A DNA stretch of 64,000 nt from Amycolatopsis sp. MtRt-6 (GCF_017308975.1 NZ_JADWPD010000016.1:1-64000), one strand, 5' to 3'; shown: positions 8,015-17,041, counted from the first letter of the stretch. The notes: generated from the sequence alone by a model not told the origin. A program made the numbers and translations.

Positions 8015-9112
8015 GTGAGTGATGAGTTCGACGCGGCACTGAAGGACCTGGCCGGCAAGCTGACGCAGATCGAGTCGGTGATGGACCTGGATGCGCTGCG
8101 TGCCCAGGTGGCCGACCTGGAGCAACAGGCCTCGAGCCCGACGCTCTGGGACGACCCGGAGGCGGCGCAGAAGGTCACCAGCCAGCTGTCCCACCGGCAG
8201 GGCGAGCTGCGCCGGGTCTCCGACCTGCGCCAGCGGCTCGACGACCTGGGCGTGCTCTACGAGCTCGCCGAGGCCGAGGGCGACTCCGGCAGCATGGGCG
8301 AGGCCGAGACCGAGCTCGCCGACCTCGGCAAGGCCATCGACGGCCTCGAGGTCCGCACCCTGCTCTCCGGCGAGTACGACGACCGCAACGCCGTCGTCAC
8401 CATCCGCTCCGAGGCCGGCGGCGTCGACGCCGCCGACTTCGCCGAGATGCTCCTGCGCATGTACCTGCGCTGGGCGGAGCGCCACGGCTACCCGACCGAC
8501 GTCTACGACATCTCCTACGCCGAAGAGGCGGGCATCAAGTCGGCGACGTTCAAGGTCAGCGCCCCCTACGTCTACGGCACCCTCTCCGTCGAGCAGGGCA
8601 CCCACCGGCTCGTCCGGATCTCGCCGTTCGACAACCAGAGCCGCCGCCAGACGTCGTTCGCGCACGTCGAGGTGCTGCCCGAGGTCGAAGAGGTCGACCA
8701 CGTCGACATCCCGGAAAAGGACATCCGGGTCGACGTCTACCGCTCGTCGGGCCCCGGTGGACAGAGCGTGAACACGACCGACTCCGCGGTGCGCATCACG
8801 CACCTCCCGACGAACATCGTCGTCTCCTGCCAGAACGAGAAGTCGCAGCTGCAGAACAAGGCGGCCGCGATGAAGGTCCTCCAGGCCCGGCTGCTGCAGC
8901 GGAAAAAGGAGGAAGAGCGCAAGGAGATGGACGCGCTCAAGGACGGCGGCTCCAGCTGGGGCAACCAGATGCGCTCCTACGTGCTGCACCCGTACCAGAT
9001 GGTGAAGGACCTGCGGACCGAGTTCGAGGTCGGCAACCCCACCGCGGTGCTCGACGGCGACATCGACGGCTTCCTCGACGCCGGCATCCGCTGGCGCAAG
9101 CAGACCGCCTGA
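8015..9112 (+). CDS. prfB: Peptide chain release factor 2
   Basis: A 365-aa class I release factor that terminates translation at UGA and UAA. The tripeptide anticodon S203-P204-F205 is the RF2-type recognition motif, and the GGQ motif (G248-G249-Q250) drives peptidyl-tRNA hydrolysis. There is no in-frame UGA near codon 25, so the autoregulatory +1 frameshift of many bacterial prfB genes is absent. The GTG at 8015 (MSDEFDAAL) fits the family N-terminus. An in-frame TTG at 8006 overlaps the -10 box and is unlikely. It is followed by a hairpin and by ftsE. Confidence 0.95.
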   Translation: MSDEFDAALKDLAGKLTQIESVMDLDALRAQVADLEQQASSPTLWDDPEAAQKVTSQLSHRQGELRRVSDLRQRLDDLGVLYELAEAEGDSGSMGEAETELADLGKAIDGLEVRTLLSGEYDDRNAVVTIRSEAGGVDAADFAEMLLRMYLRWAERHGYPTDVYDISYAEEAGIKSATFKVSAPYVYGTLSVEQGTHRLVRISPFDNQSRRQTSFAHVEVLPEVEEVDHVDIPEKDIRVDVYRSSGPGGQSVNTTDSAVRITHLPTNIVVSCQNEKSQLQNKAAAMKVLQARLLQRKKEEERKEMDALKDGGSSWGNQMRSYVLHPYQMVKDLRTEFEVGNPTAVLDGDIDGFLDAGIRWRKQTA

Positions 9113-9122
9113 TCGGCGCAGG

Positions 9123-9159
9123 GGGTGTTTGCGCGACCGCTCACCGTACGCAAACACCC
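9123..9159 (+). terminator. Hairpin between prfB and ftsE
   Basis: A perfect 11-bp stem GGGTGTTTGCG / CGCAAACACCC with a 15-nt loop, just past the prfB stop. It lacks a T-tract, so it may be a factor-dependent terminator or an mRNA-end stabiliser. Confidence 0.6.
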
Positions 9160-9210
9160 GCTGCTCCACCCGGGTGGCCCGGGCAACCGGGGCTTCACGA
9201 GACCGGTGGG

Positions 9211-9216
9211 TAGTAT
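9211..9216 (+). promoter_or_regulatory. -10 element of ftsE
   Basis: TAGTAT ends 8 nt before the GTG start at 9225. No ribosome-binding site fits between them, so a leaderless ftsEX message is likely. Confidence 0.5.
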
Positions 9217-9224
9217 GCCGAATC

Positions 9225-9914
9225 GTGATCCGGCTCGAAGAGGTTTCCAAGGTCTACAAGACCTCGACGCGGCCCGCGCTCGAGCGGGTGTCCGTCGACA
9301 TCGAAAAGGGTGAGTTCGTCTTCCTCATCGGTCCCTCGGGATCGGGGAAGTCGACCTTCCTCCGGCTGCTGCTGCGCGAAGAGACGCCCAGCAAGGGCCG
9401 TGTGATGGTGTCCAACTTCGACGTCGCCAAGCTGGCCCGCCGCCGGGTCCCCCGCCTGCGGCAGACCATCGGCTGCGTCTTCCAGGACTTCCGCCTCCTG
9501 GCGAACAAGACCGTCGCGGAGAACGTGGCGTTCGCCCTCGAGGTCATCGGCAAGCCCGGCCCGACCATCAAGAAGGTCGTCCCCGAGGTGCTGGAACTCG
9601 TCGGCCTCGACGGCAAGGCCGACCGGCTCCCCAACGAGCTCTCCGGTGGTGAGCAGCAGCGCGTCGCGATCGCGCGCGCGTTCGTGAACCGCCCGCTGGT
9701 GCTGCTCGCCGACGAACCGACCGGGAACCTGGACCCCGACACCAGCCAGGACATCATGCTGCTGCTGGAGCGGATCAACCGCACCGGCACGACCGTCCTG
9801 ATGGCCACCCACGATCACTCCATCGTGGACTCCATGCGGCGCCGAGTCGTCGAGCTGCAGCTCGGCCGGGTGATCCGCGACGACGCCCGCGGCGTCTACG
9901 GCATCGGTCGCTGA
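9225..9914 (+). CDS. ftsE: Cell-division ATP-binding protein FtsE
   Basis: A 229-aa ABC-type ATPase of the FtsEX complex, which couples cytoplasmic ATP hydrolysis to activation of peptidoglycan hydrolases at the septum. Visible motifs are Walker A GPSGSGKST (residues 36-44), signature LSGGEQQR, and Walker B VLLADEP with the following TGNLDP. The GTG at 9225 (MIRLEEVSKVYKTS) matches the family N-terminus, and longer upstream reading is out of character. ftsX follows after a 64-bp gap. The order prfB-ftsE-ftsX-smpB is a classic actinobacterial arrangement. Confidence 0.96.
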   Translation: MIRLEEVSKVYKTSTRPALERVSVDIEKGEFVFLIGPSGSGKSTFLRLLLREETPSKGRVMVSNFDVAKLARRRVPRLRQTIGCVFQDFRLLANKTVAENVAFALEVIGKPGPTIKKVVPEVLELVGLDGKADRLPNELSGGEQQRVAIARAFVNRPLVLLADEPTGNLDPDTSQDIMLLLERINRTGTTVLMATHDHSIVDSMRRRVVELQLGRVIRDDARGVYGIGR

Positions 9915-9978
9915 CCACGCATCCCGTACCGACGCCGCCCCGCCAAGCCGCCCCCGAACCCAAGGACCTGCACCCGCC

Positions 9979-10872
9979 ATGCGCGCCAGTTTCGTCTTCA
10001 GTGAGGTAGTCACCGGCCTGCGCCGGAACGTCACGATGACCATCGCGATGATGCTGACCACGGCCGTGTCGCTCGCCATGCTCGGCGGCGGCCTCCTCGC
10101 CGTGCGCACCATCGACAAGATGAAGTCCAACTTCCTCGCCGACGTCGAGGTTTCGGTCTACCTCACCGACGACATCAGCGCGAACGACAAGAACTGCACG
10201 CAGGCGCTGTGCCAGTCGCTGCGGAGCTCGCTGCAGAGCAACAACGGCGTCGAGTCGGTCGTGTTCGAGAACCGCGACCAGGCCTTCGACCGCTTCAAGA
10301 AGATCTTCGAGAGCCAGCCGGAGCTGATCGCGCTCACCGGCCCCGAATCGCTGCCCGCGTCGCTGCACGTGAAGCTGAAGGACCCGGACCGCAGCGACGC
10401 GATCGTGCAGGAGTACGCGAACAAGCCGGGCGTGCGGAAGGTCGACGACCAGAAGAAGTTCCTCGACCGCGTCTTCAACGCCTTCAACGGCGTCCGCAAC
10501 ATGGCCTTCGGCGCCGCGCTCATCATGGCCATCGCCGCGCTGCTGCTGATCGCCAACACGATCCAGGTGTCCGCGTTCACCCGGCGCACCGAGGTCGGCA
10601 TCATGCGGCTGGTCGGCGCGACGCGGTGGTACACACAGCTGCCGTTCCTCCTGGAGGCGGTGGTCGCCGGCGTGGTCGGCGCGGTCCTCGGGATCCTCAT
10701 GCTGGTGCTCACCAAGGTCAGCTTCCTCGACTCGGTGTTCACCGGCGACGTCTTCCCGAAGATCACCACGCTGGAGCTGCTGTTCCCGGTCGCGCCGATC
10801 CTGCTCGGGGTGTCCGTGCTGATCTCCGCCATCACCGGGTACGTCACGCTGCGGCTGTACGTCCGGCACTAG
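9979..10872 (+). CDS. ftsX: Cell-division permease-like protein FtsX
   Basis: A 297-aa membrane partner of FtsE. One membrane segment lies near the N-terminus (about 22-44), followed by an extracytoplasmic domain of about 125 residues. Three C-terminal membrane segments follow (about 172-195, 220-245, 265-290), the four-TM FtsX topology. The extracytoplasmic loop carries two cysteines close together (KNCTQALCQSL, about residues 74-79) that could form a disulfide. The domain is known to contact secreted NlpC/P60 hydrolases in relatives such as mycobacterial RipC. ATG 9979 is the only sensible start. Confidence 0.95.
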   Translation: MRASFVFSEVVTGLRRNVTMTIAMMLTTAVSLAMLGGGLLAVRTIDKMKSNFLADVEVSVYLTDDISANDKNCTQALCQSLRSSLQSNNGVESVVFENRDQAFDRFKKIFESQPELIALTGPESLPASLHVKLKDPDRSDAIVQEYANKPGVRKVDDQKKFLDRVFNAFNGVRNMAFGAALIMAIAALLLIANTIQVSAFTRRTEVGIMRLVGATRWYTQLPFLLEAVVAGVVGAVLGILMLVLTKVSFLDSVFTGDVFPKITTLELLFPVAPILLGVSVLISAITGYVTLRLYVRH

Positions 10873-10906
10873 TTTTAACCAGCTGCTCGTCGCTCCGAGA
10901 ATCACG

Positions 10907-10912
10907 TAGAGT
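10907..10912 (+). promoter_or_regulatory. -10 element of smpB
   Basis: TAGAGT ends 6 nt before the ATG at 10919, a spacing that predicts a leaderless transcript. This is the third such start in a row (prfB, ftsE, smpB). Confidence 0.5.
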
Positions 10913-10918
10913 GGTCGT

Positions 10919-11401
10919 ATGCCCAAGGAACGTGGCCAGAAGGTGATCGTGTCGAACCGCAAGGCGCGGCACGATTACTCCATCCTCGACACCTACGAGT
11001 GCGGTCTCGTGCTCGTCGGCACCGAGGTCAAGAGCCTGCGCGAGGGCAAGGCGTCGCTGGCGGACGCGTTCGCGACGGTCGACGACGGCGAAGTGTGGCT
11101 GCGCAACGTGCACATCCCGGAGTACACGCAGGGCACGTGGACCAACCACATGCCGCGGCGCACCCGGAAGCTGCTGCTGCACCGGCGCGAGATCGAGAAG
11201 CTCATCGGCAAGACCAAGGAGAGCGGGCTCTCCCTGGTGCCGCTGTCGATGTACTTCAAGGACGGCAAGGTCAAGGTCGAGATCGCGCTGGCCCAGGGCA
11301 AGAAGGCCTACGACAAGCGGCAGACGCTCGCCAAGCGCGACGCGGAGCGGGACATCAGGAAGGCCATGGGCCGCGCGCTCAAGGGCCGGTTCACGGAGTG
11401 A
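10919..11401 (+). CDS. smpB: SsrA-binding protein SmpB
   Basis: A 160-aa partner of tmRNA in trans-translation. The OB-fold core contains the typical blocks YECGLVLVGTEVKSLREGKASL and NVHIPEYTQGTW, and the basic C-terminal tail ending in KRDAERDIRKAMGRALKGR enters the mRNA channel. The tmRNA gene lies only 5.3 kb downstream on the same strand. The stop overlaps the GTG start of the amidohydrolase by 4 bp, suggesting translational coupling. Confidence 0.97.
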   Translation: MPKERGQKVIVSNRKARHDYSILDTYECGLVLVGTEVKSLREGKASLADAFATVDDGEVWLRNVHIPEYTQGTWTNHMPRRTRKLLLHRREIEKLIGKTKESGLSLVPLSMYFKDGKVKVEIALAQGKKAYDKRQTLAKRDAERDIRKAMGRALKGRFTE

Positions 11402-12297
11402 CGCCCGGCCCGGCCGCCGATGCCGACGTCGCCGGCTGGACGGCGTCGCTGGGGCTGCCGGGCCTGGTCGACCTGCACGTCCACTTCCTGCCGAAGCCGG
11501 TGCTGGACAAGGTCTGGGCGTACTTCGACCGGGCCTCGACGCACTACGGCACCGAGTGGCCGGTGTTCTACCGGACGTCCGAAGAGGAGCGCCTGCGGAC
11601 GCTGCGTTCGCTCGGTGTCACGCGCTTCGCGCCACTGGTCTACCCGCACAAGCCGGGGATGGCGCAGTGGCTGACCGACTGGGCACTCGAGTTCGCTTCG
11701 CGGGTCCCGGACGCGGTGCCGACCGGGACGTTCTACCCCGAACCCGGCGCCGGGTCCGCTGTGGACGGTGCGCTGCGGGCCGGCGCCCGGGTGTTCAAGG
11801 CGCACGTGCAGGTGGGTGCCTACGACCCGCGTGACGACCGGCTGAAGCCGGTGTGGGGTGCGCTGGCCGACGCCGGTGTCCCGGTCGTCGTCCACTGTGG
11901 ACACGGGCCGTTGCGGGGCGACTTCACCGGGTTGGCGGTCTTCGGCGAAGTCCTGGCGCGGCACCCGAAGCTGACGGCGGTGCTCGCGCACGCGGCGATG
12001 CCGGAGTTCGGGGCGGCGTTCGACCTCCTGGCCAAGTACCCGCGGGTGCACCTGGACACCACGATGGTCGGCGTGCCCTTCGCCGAGGCGATGTCGCCGC
12101 TGCCGCCGGACTGGACAGCGCGGCTGGCCGCATACGCCGACCGCGTCGTGCTCGGCACGGACTTCCCGAACATCCCGTACCCGTACGCGACGCAGCTGCA
12201 GGCGATCGCCGGCTGGGCCGCGGCCGACGATCGCCTGGGGGAGCCGTTCCTGCGGGCGGTCCTGCACGACACGCCGTCGCGCCTCCTCAGCGCTTGA
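11398..12297 (+). CDS. Amidohydrolase-2 family metal-dependent hydrolase
   Basis: A 299-aa TIM-barrel hydrolase. The metal-binding H27-x-H29 in VDLHVHFLP is at the end of strand 1. A histidine in VVVHCGHGP, another in AVLAHAAMPE, and the late aspartate in VVLGTDFPNIPY complete the amidohydrolase set. The substrate cannot be read from sequence. The GTG start overlaps the smpB stop (GTGA). The 3' end overlaps the convergent acyltransferase gene by 11 bp. This family includes decarboxylases and lactonases as well as amidases. Confidence 0.85.
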   Translation: MTPGPAADADVAGWTASLGLPGLVDLHVHFLPKPVLDKVWAYFDRASTHYGTEWPVFYRTSEEERLRTLRSLGVTRFAPLVYPHKPGMAQWLTDWALEFASRVPDAVPTGTFYPEPGAGSAVDGALRAGARVFKAHVQVGAYDPRDDRLKPVWGALADAGVPVVVHCGHGPLRGDFTGLAVFGEVLARHPKLTAVLAHAAMPEFGAAFDLLAKYPRVHLDTTMVGVPFAEAMSPLPPDWTARLAAYADRVVLGTDFPNIPYPYATQLQAIAGWAAADDRLGEPFLRAVLHDTPSRLLSA

Positions 12298-13588
12298 GCG
12301 CAGCTCGTTCGCTGACGGCGACCGCCCGGCCGAGCAGGTCGGACACCGGGATCTGCCTGCCCGCCAGGAGGAACCCGGCCGTCGCCAGCAGCACCCATGG
12401 CACCGGGCCATGGGCGATGCCGTCCGAGAGCGGGGCGAACCCGTGCGCCGCCAGGCCGAGCAGGCCACCCGACACCATGAGCCCGGCCACGACCAGCTGC
12501 GGCGTCCGGACGGTGAGTGCGCCGGTGTCGCGCTGCATCTCGAAGTGGGCGAACAGCCGCAGCAGCCCCAGCAGCACCAGCCCGCACGCCGCGAACCACC
12601 CGGGTGCCATGACCAGCCAGAACACCGTGCCCGGCGCCGGCGTCCGGTAACCGAGCCCGTAGACGGTCACGCCCGCGACGACGATCAGCGCCGGCATGTG
12701 CCAGAGGTAGACGCTCATGAACCGGGCGCCGAGCCAGCCGAGGGCGTCGCCGACGCCGGGGCGCGCCGCGAGCGCGTTGAGCTGCGGGCGGAAGGCGAGC
12801 AGCAGGCCGATCTGGCCGACGGCGAGGAAGGCGAGCAGCACGGTCGGCGGGCTCATGTTCGACACCGGCGCGCCGGGCATGCCGATCATGCTGGCCGGGT
12901 ACGGTCCGAACGCGACCATCAGCGCGGTGACGCCGAACCCGGCGGCGGACAGCGTCAGCGCGCCGCGGCGGCTCAGCGAGCCGAGGCGGCCTTCGACGTA
13001 GTGGAAGCCGAGCTGGTGCACCGCGACCCAGACGAAGATCGCGTTGGCGTAACCGATGTAGCCGAAGTCGTTGAAGCGGGCGACGTCGACGAGGATGCCC
13101 GCCGCGCCCATGGCGAGCGGCACTTTCAGGCCCCAGCGCCGGTGCGCGGCGGCCATGAGCGGCGTGAGCAGCACGACGAGCACGTACACGGCGAGGAACC
13201 ACAGCAGCTGCGCGGCGATCGCGCTGCCGACCTGCACCGGCTGCGGCGGGACGCCCAGGCCGCGCAGGAAGTCCGGCACGATCAGCCAGACCGCCAGCAG
13301 CGGCAGCACCGGCACCATCAGGCGCTTGATGCGCCCGGCGAGCCACTGCCGCGGGGACGCCGCGCGGCGGAACGAGATCAGGTTCGCCGCGCCGCCGGCG
13401 AAGAAGACCAAGGGCATCACTTGGCTGAGCCACGTGACGACCCACCAGCCCGGCGTCGCGAGGGCGTTGCCGGTGGCGAGGTGCCCGTCGGAGTAGGAGA
13501 GCACCGGCATGGTCCAGTGCTGGGCGATGACGGCGAGGATGGCCCCCGCCCGGACGACGTCGAGAAACCTGTCCCGGCTCGTGTGCAT
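12287..13588 (-). CDS. Integral membrane acyltransferase (acyltransferase-3 family)
   Basis: A 433-aa protein with about ten to twelve hydrophobic helices. It begins RDRFLDVVRAGAILAVIAQHW, the acyltransferase-3 signature region in which an Arg-Asp and a following His are conserved. A second hallmark, FMSVYLWHMPAL, lies near residue 280. Members transfer acyl groups to sugars, lipids or secreted metabolites. The substrate here is unknown. It overlaps the amidohydrolase 3' end and has no operon partner on its own strand. Confidence 0.85.
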   Translation of the reverse strand: MHTSRDRFLDVVRAGAILAVIAQHWTMPVLSYSDGHLATGNALATPGWWVVTWLSQVMPLVFFAGGAANLISFRRAASPRQWLAGRIKRLMVPVLPLLAVWLIVPDFLRGLGVPPQPVQVGSAIAAQLLWFLAVYVLVVLLTPLMAAAHRRWGLKVPLAMGAAGILVDVARFNDFGYIGYANAIFVWVAVHQLGFHYVEGRLGSLSRRGALTLSAAGFGVTALMVAFGPYPASMIGMPGAPVSNMSPPTVLLAFLAVGQIGLLLAFRPQLNALAARPGVGDALGWLGARFMSVYLWHMPALIVVAGVTVYGLGYRTPAPGTVFWLVMAPGWFAACGLVLLGLLRLFAHFEMQRDTGALTVRTPQLVVAGLMVSGGLLGLAAHGFAPLSDGIAHGPVPWVLLATAGFLLAGRQIPVSDLLGRAVAVSERAALKR

Positions 13589-13657
13589 GCTGATCAGCTT
13601 GGCCGCTTCGACCTGGGGAAACAGCGGTGCTGACCGGCCTCTTCGAGGTGCTGTTGA

Positions 13658-13679
13658 CCCCCGGTGGAGACGGGGGTTT
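13658..13679. terminator. Hairpin between the acyltransferase and small-protein genes
   Basis: The 6-bp stem CCCCCG / CGGGGG with a 7-nt loop is followed by TTT on the plus strand. It lies just past the stop of the minus-strand 76-aa gene and is short, so only a modest terminator candidate. Confidence 0.4.
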
Positions 13680-13682
13680 CCC

Positions 13683-13913
13683 CTACCTCAGGCCGTCCGG
13701 CTCGGGTTCCGGCTCGTGCTGCGTGGCGGCGAGCCGGTACTCCCAGCCGTGCTCGGTGAGGCCGAGCTCGTAACGGGTCTCGATCTTCGGGCCGCCGTGG
13801 AGGTGGATGTGCCGGATGACGGTGCCGGGCACCGGTTCGGCGTCCCCGAGCTCCTGGACGCGGCCGTCGAGCGGGCCGCCGAAGAAACGGACGCAGCGAG
13901 TCTCGTCGGACAT
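13683..13913 (-). CDS. Small conserved-type hypothetical protein (76 aa)
   Basis: A 76-aa soluble protein with blocks CVRFFGGPLDGRVQELGD and IRHIHLHGG, resembling small actinobacterial beta-rich proteins of unknown role. The ATG at 13913 is preceded by GAGAGGAG about 5 nt upstream on the minus strand, which decides this start over an in-frame ATG at 13946. No enzymatic motif is seen. It lies downstream of the response regulator gene, separated by about 120 bp. Confidence 0.7.
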   Translation of the reverse strand: MSDETRCVRFFGGPLDGRVQELGDAEPVPGTVIRHIHLHGGPKIETRYELGLTEHGWEYRLAATQHEPEPEPDGLR

Positions 13914-14031
13914 CTGCGCGCTCCTCTCGACGACAGTTCCGCTCATGGTAGGTGAGCGCTCACACCGGTGCCGCCCGCGGAACGGGTGACTCGTTGTCCA
14001 CCCTACGGGACTTCCGGTCACGCGCTGTTCC

Positions 14032-14673
14032 TCAGCGGCCCAGGTACGTCAACACCGCACGCACGCGGCGGTGTTCCTCCGCGCTGGCTTCGAGCCCGAG
14101 CTTCGAGAAGATGTTGCCGATGTGCTTCTCCACCGCGCCGTGCGAAACGACCAGGGAGTTCGCGATCGCCGTGTTCGACAGGCCCTGCGCCATCAGCCCC
14201 AGGACCTCGGACTCGCGGGCGGTCAGCGCGTCGAGCGGGTTGCGGCGGCCGCGGGCCATCAGCTGGGCGATGACGTCCGGGTCGATCGCCGTGCCGCCGT
14301 TCGCCACGCGGCGGACCGCGTCCAGGAAGTCCGCGACGTCCGCCACGCGCTCCTTCAGCAGGTAGCCGACGCCGCCCGCGCCGCCCGAGAGCAGCTCGAC
14401 CGCGTACGACTCCTCGACGTACTGCGACAGCACCAGCACCGGCAGGCCCGGGATCTCCTTGCGCGCCGCCAGCGCCGCGCGCAGACCCTCGTCGGTGAAC
14501 GTCGGTGGCATGCGGACGTCGACGATCGCCAGGTCAGGACGGTGTTCCTTGACCGCGCCGAGGAGGTCGTCCCCGTTGTCGACGGCCGCGGCCGTCTCGA
14601 TGCCCTCGTCGGCGAGCAGGCGGGTCACCCCGGCCCGCAGCAGCACGGCGTCCTCGGCGATGACTACCCGCAT
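14032..14673 (-). CDS. NarL/LuxR-family response regulator
   Basis: A 213-aa protein. The receiver domain (residues 1-120) has acidic pocket D8 and phosphoacceptor D52 in AIVDVRMPP. The C-terminal LuxR-type HTH (about 148-205) reads LTARESEVLGLMAQGLSN and HIGNIFSKLGL. It is downstream of the histidine kinase ending at 14713 (gap about 40 bp) and is its obvious partner. The C-terminus carries an extra SAEEHRRVRAVL stretch typical of actinobacterial NarL-type regulators. Target genes are unknown. Confidence 0.92.
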   Translation of the reverse strand: MRVVIAEDAVLLRAGVTRLLADEGIETAAAVDNGDDLLGAVKEHRPDLAIVDVRMPPTFTDEGLRAALAARKEIPGLPVLVLSQYVEESYAVELLSGGAGGVGYLLKERVADVADFLDAVRRVANGGTAIDPDVIAQLMARGRRNPLDALTARESEVLGLMAQGLSNTAIANSLVVSHGAVEKHIGNIFSKLGLEASAEEHRRVRAVLTYLGR

Positions 14674-14712
14674 CCGGCCCCCAAGCTCGTGGATGAACGG
14701 GGTCCAGCCTAT

Positions 14713-15843
14713 TCACCACTGGCAGGGGAGGTCAGCCCGGATCACGGTCGGCCCGCCCACCGGGCTGACCACGGTGATGACGCCGTCGATCGTCGCGGCG
14801 CGGTCGGCCAGGCCGGCCAGCCCGCCGCCGGGGCGCACTTCCGCGCCGCCGTGGCCGTTGTCGGTGATCTCGACGACGACGTGGTCGTCGGTCCGCCACA
14901 CCTTCACCCCGGCTTCGGTCGCTCCGGAGTGCTTGGCGATGTTCGTCAGCGTCTCGCCGACGATGAAGTACGCCGTCGTCTCCACCGCGGCCGGCGGGCG
15001 CGGGTCGACCGCCACCGAGACGTCCACCGGGATCGGCGACTTCGCCGCCTGCGCCGACAGCGCCGCGTCCAGCCCCCGGTCGCCGAGGACGGCCGGGTAG
15101 ATGCCGCGCGCCAGGTCGCGCAGCTCCGACACGGCGAGCTTCGCGTCCGTGTGCGCCTCGTCGATCAGCTCCCGCACCGCCTGCGGGTCGTGGTCGAACT
15201 TCGACTTCGCGCGCCCCAGGCTCATCGCGACGGCCACCAGCCGCTGCTGCGCGCCGTCGTGCAGGTCACGCTCGATGCGGCGGCGTTCGGCTTCGGCCGC
15301 GTCGACACCGCGGGCCCGCGACGCCTGCAGCCGCTGGGCCTTCTGCTCCAGCCGCTTCGTGCGGTTCGGCCCGAGCAGCGCCAGCGCCAGCTCGCCGTGC
15401 AGCCAGCCCAGCCACGGCGTCACCCAGATCGCCATCGGCAGCAGCACGATCGACGCCAGCGCGATCGCGAACTCCACGCACGCCAGCGGGAACGCCGCCA
15501 TCAGGTACGCCAGGTCACGCCACGTCGTCGGGTCGCTCAGCCGGGTGACCCACCGCCGCACCGGCGTCTGCCCCACGAGCGAGCGGCGCTCCACCGGCGG
15601 CAGCGGCACGCTCAGCAGCTTGCCGGCCCAGCCCCGCTCGCGGTCGCCGGACCAGCGGACGAAGCTCGTCGTCGCCAGCAGGATCGGGAACCCGACCCAG
15701 ACCACCGCCGTGGCGATGCCGACGGCCATGCCGACCACGACCAGCACGAACTGCACGAGCCGGAAGACGAAGCTGACGAGCATGTAGAGGATCGTGCGAG
15801 CCGGGTGCGGCCGCGGGTGTTCCAGCTGTTGCGCCTCGCTCAT
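14713..15843 (-). CDS. Sensor histidine kinase (NarL-type, HisKA_3)
   Basis: A 376-aa membrane kinase. Two hydrophobic regions (about 20-65 and 120-160) flank a 'Putative sensor' domain shared with the preceding gene (note WVTRLSDPTTWRDLAYL). The HisKA_3 helix carries the phosphoacceptor His in RRIERDLHDGAQQRLV, and the HATPase has the N box ETLTNIAKH, the G1 box DNGHGGA and GGGLAGLADRA. The ATG overlaps the stop of the upstream sensor-domain gene (ATGA), so the two are translationally coupled. It signals to the response regulator at 14032. Confidence 0.92.
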   Translation of the reverse strand: MSEAQQLEHPRPHPARTILYMLVSFVFRLVQFVLVVVGMAVGIATAVVWVGFPILLATTSFVRWSGDRERGWAGKLLSVPLPPVERRSLVGQTPVRRWVTRLSDPTTWRDLAYLMAAFPLACVEFAIALASIVLLPMAIWVTPWLGWLHGELALALLGPNRTKRLEQKAQRLQASRARGVDAAEAERRRIERDLHDGAQQRLVAVAMSLGRAKSKFDHDPQAVRELIDEAHTDAKLAVSELRDLARGIYPAVLGDRGLDAALSAQAAKSPIPVDVSVAVDPRPPAAVETTAYFIVGETLTNIAKHSGATEAGVKVWRTDDHVVVEITDNGHGGAEVRPGGGLAGLADRAATIDGVITVVSPVGGPTVIRADLPCQW

Positions 15844-16514
15844 CCCGCCACCAGGTTCTTCTCTTCCACGTCGGCCCACCAGCGCTCCATCCGGCGGCGC
15901 TGCCCCACCGTCGGCCCGAGCAGCGCGTGCGCCAGCCGGGCGTGCGTCCCCGCCAGCGCCTTGGTCAGCGCCACCGACAACGCGATGCACAACACCCCCA
16001 GTGCCGCCCACGGTAGCGCTTCGAAGGTGGAGTCGACGGTCAGCCACGGCGCCTCCCAGTCCGGGAAGCGGTACTCGCCGCCGGGCAGCCACCGGAAGTA
16101 GACCGGCAGGAAGGCGAGCGCGAGGCTCGTCGCCCAGAACGTCGTCACGAGCACGAACTCGACCAGGCCCACCGGGAAGAGGAGGGCGAAGTAGGCGAGG
16201 TCCCGCCAGGTCGAGGGGTCCTTCAGCCGCCCCTTCCACCGCGCGGACTGCTTGCCGGCGGGCAGCGGCAGGTAGGGGAGGTCGATGTAGCGGTCCAGCA
16301 GCGCGTAGACCCGCGCCCGCTCCAGCCGGGCGGCTCCGCGCACACCGAGCACGACGACGGCGAGCAGGCCCACGCCGACCCACACCACGGCGGTCCCGAC
16401 ACCGGCCGAGACCAGGGCCGTGAGGAACCCGAACGCCAGGATCCCCAGCGGCAGGTTCATCAGCAAGAACACCACCGAACCACCGAACGGCGGATCCCGC
16501 CTCTCGCGCACCAT
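15840..16514 (-). CDS. Stand-alone 'Putative sensor' domain membrane protein
   Basis: A 224-aa protein with two N-terminal and two later hydrophobic segments. It shares the KDPSTWRDLAYFALLFPVGL block with the sensor domain of the adjacent kinase, so it is a kinase-less duplicate of that input domain. The ATG at 16514 is backed by AAAGGAG 7 nt upstream. The reading frame extends 23 codons further upstream, but without support. Being first in the operon, it may form heteromers with the kinase and modulate sensing (inference). Confidence 0.8.
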   Translation of the reverse strand: MVRERRDPPFGGSVVFLLMNLPLGILAFGFLTALVSAGVGTAVVWVGVGLLAVVVLGVRGAARLERARVYALLDRYIDLPYLPLPAGKQSARWKGRLKDPSTWRDLAYFALLFPVGLVEFVLVTTFWATSLALAFLPVYFRWLPGGEYRFPDWEAPWLTVDSTFEALPWAALGVLCIALSVALTKALAGTHARLAHALLGPTVGQRRRMERWWADVEEKNLVAG

Positions 16515-16643
16515 GACGCACTCCTTTCGACGGCTACCAGCATCGCGGCCGGCCGAGGTGTGCGACATGGTGCGAGCGGGCATCCCGGCGGTAGGGCTGG
16601 CCCCACCCCACCCCGCCCGGACTAAAGCGGTGGCGCCGGGCGT

Positions 16644-16649
16644 TATGAT
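16644..16649 (+). promoter_or_regulatory. -10 element of the tmRNA gene
   Basis: TATGAT, close to consensus, lies 16 bp upstream of the tmRNA 5' end, leaving room for a short processed leader. A recognisable -35 is not obvious. Confidence 0.55.
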
Positions 16650-16665
16650 GGCTACGACCCAACAA

Positions 16666-17030
16666 GGGGGTGAACGGTTTCGACTTTGGACGTTGATTCA
16701 GGAGAAGCGTGCCGGTGCAGGCGAGAGACCACCGTAAGCGTCATCGCAACCAAATAAGCGCCGACTCCAGTCAGCGCGAGTTCGCCCTCGCCGCCTGAGC
16801 GAGTGCGACTCTGTCGGCCCGGGTTCGCCTCCGGCCCGGGTACCGGCATCAGCTAGGAGGCTCAGCGACTGTCCCGGCCACGGGGAACAGTCGTGAAGCA
16901 AACAGTGGCTGGGCTCGTCACCTCGGCTTGTTCGCGTGACCGAGGGAGCCAAGCAGAGACGTAGCGGACTGCGCACGGAGAAGCCCTGTTGATACGCCAG
17001 AGGACCCGGGTTCAATTCCCGGCACCTCCA
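16666..17030 (+). ncRNA. ssrA: Transfer-messenger RNA (tmRNA)
   Basis: A 365-nt one-piece tmRNA. The 5' end GGGGGTGAACGGTTTCGAC pairs with the 3' CACCTCC to form the Ala-type acceptor stem, and the T arm is GGTTCAATTCC. The 3' CCA is not encoded (CGG follows). The tag reading frame is at 16760-16798 and encodes ADSSQREFALAA followed by TGA, an actinobacterial-type tag ending in ALAA. It partners SmpB encoded at 10919. Confidence 0.97.
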
Positions 17031-17041
17031 CGGCACTTCGC

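Noticed and set aside
8006..9112. Programmed +1 frameshift in prfB
   Set aside because: The reading frame is continuous and there is no early in-frame TGA with a preceding SD-like stretch.
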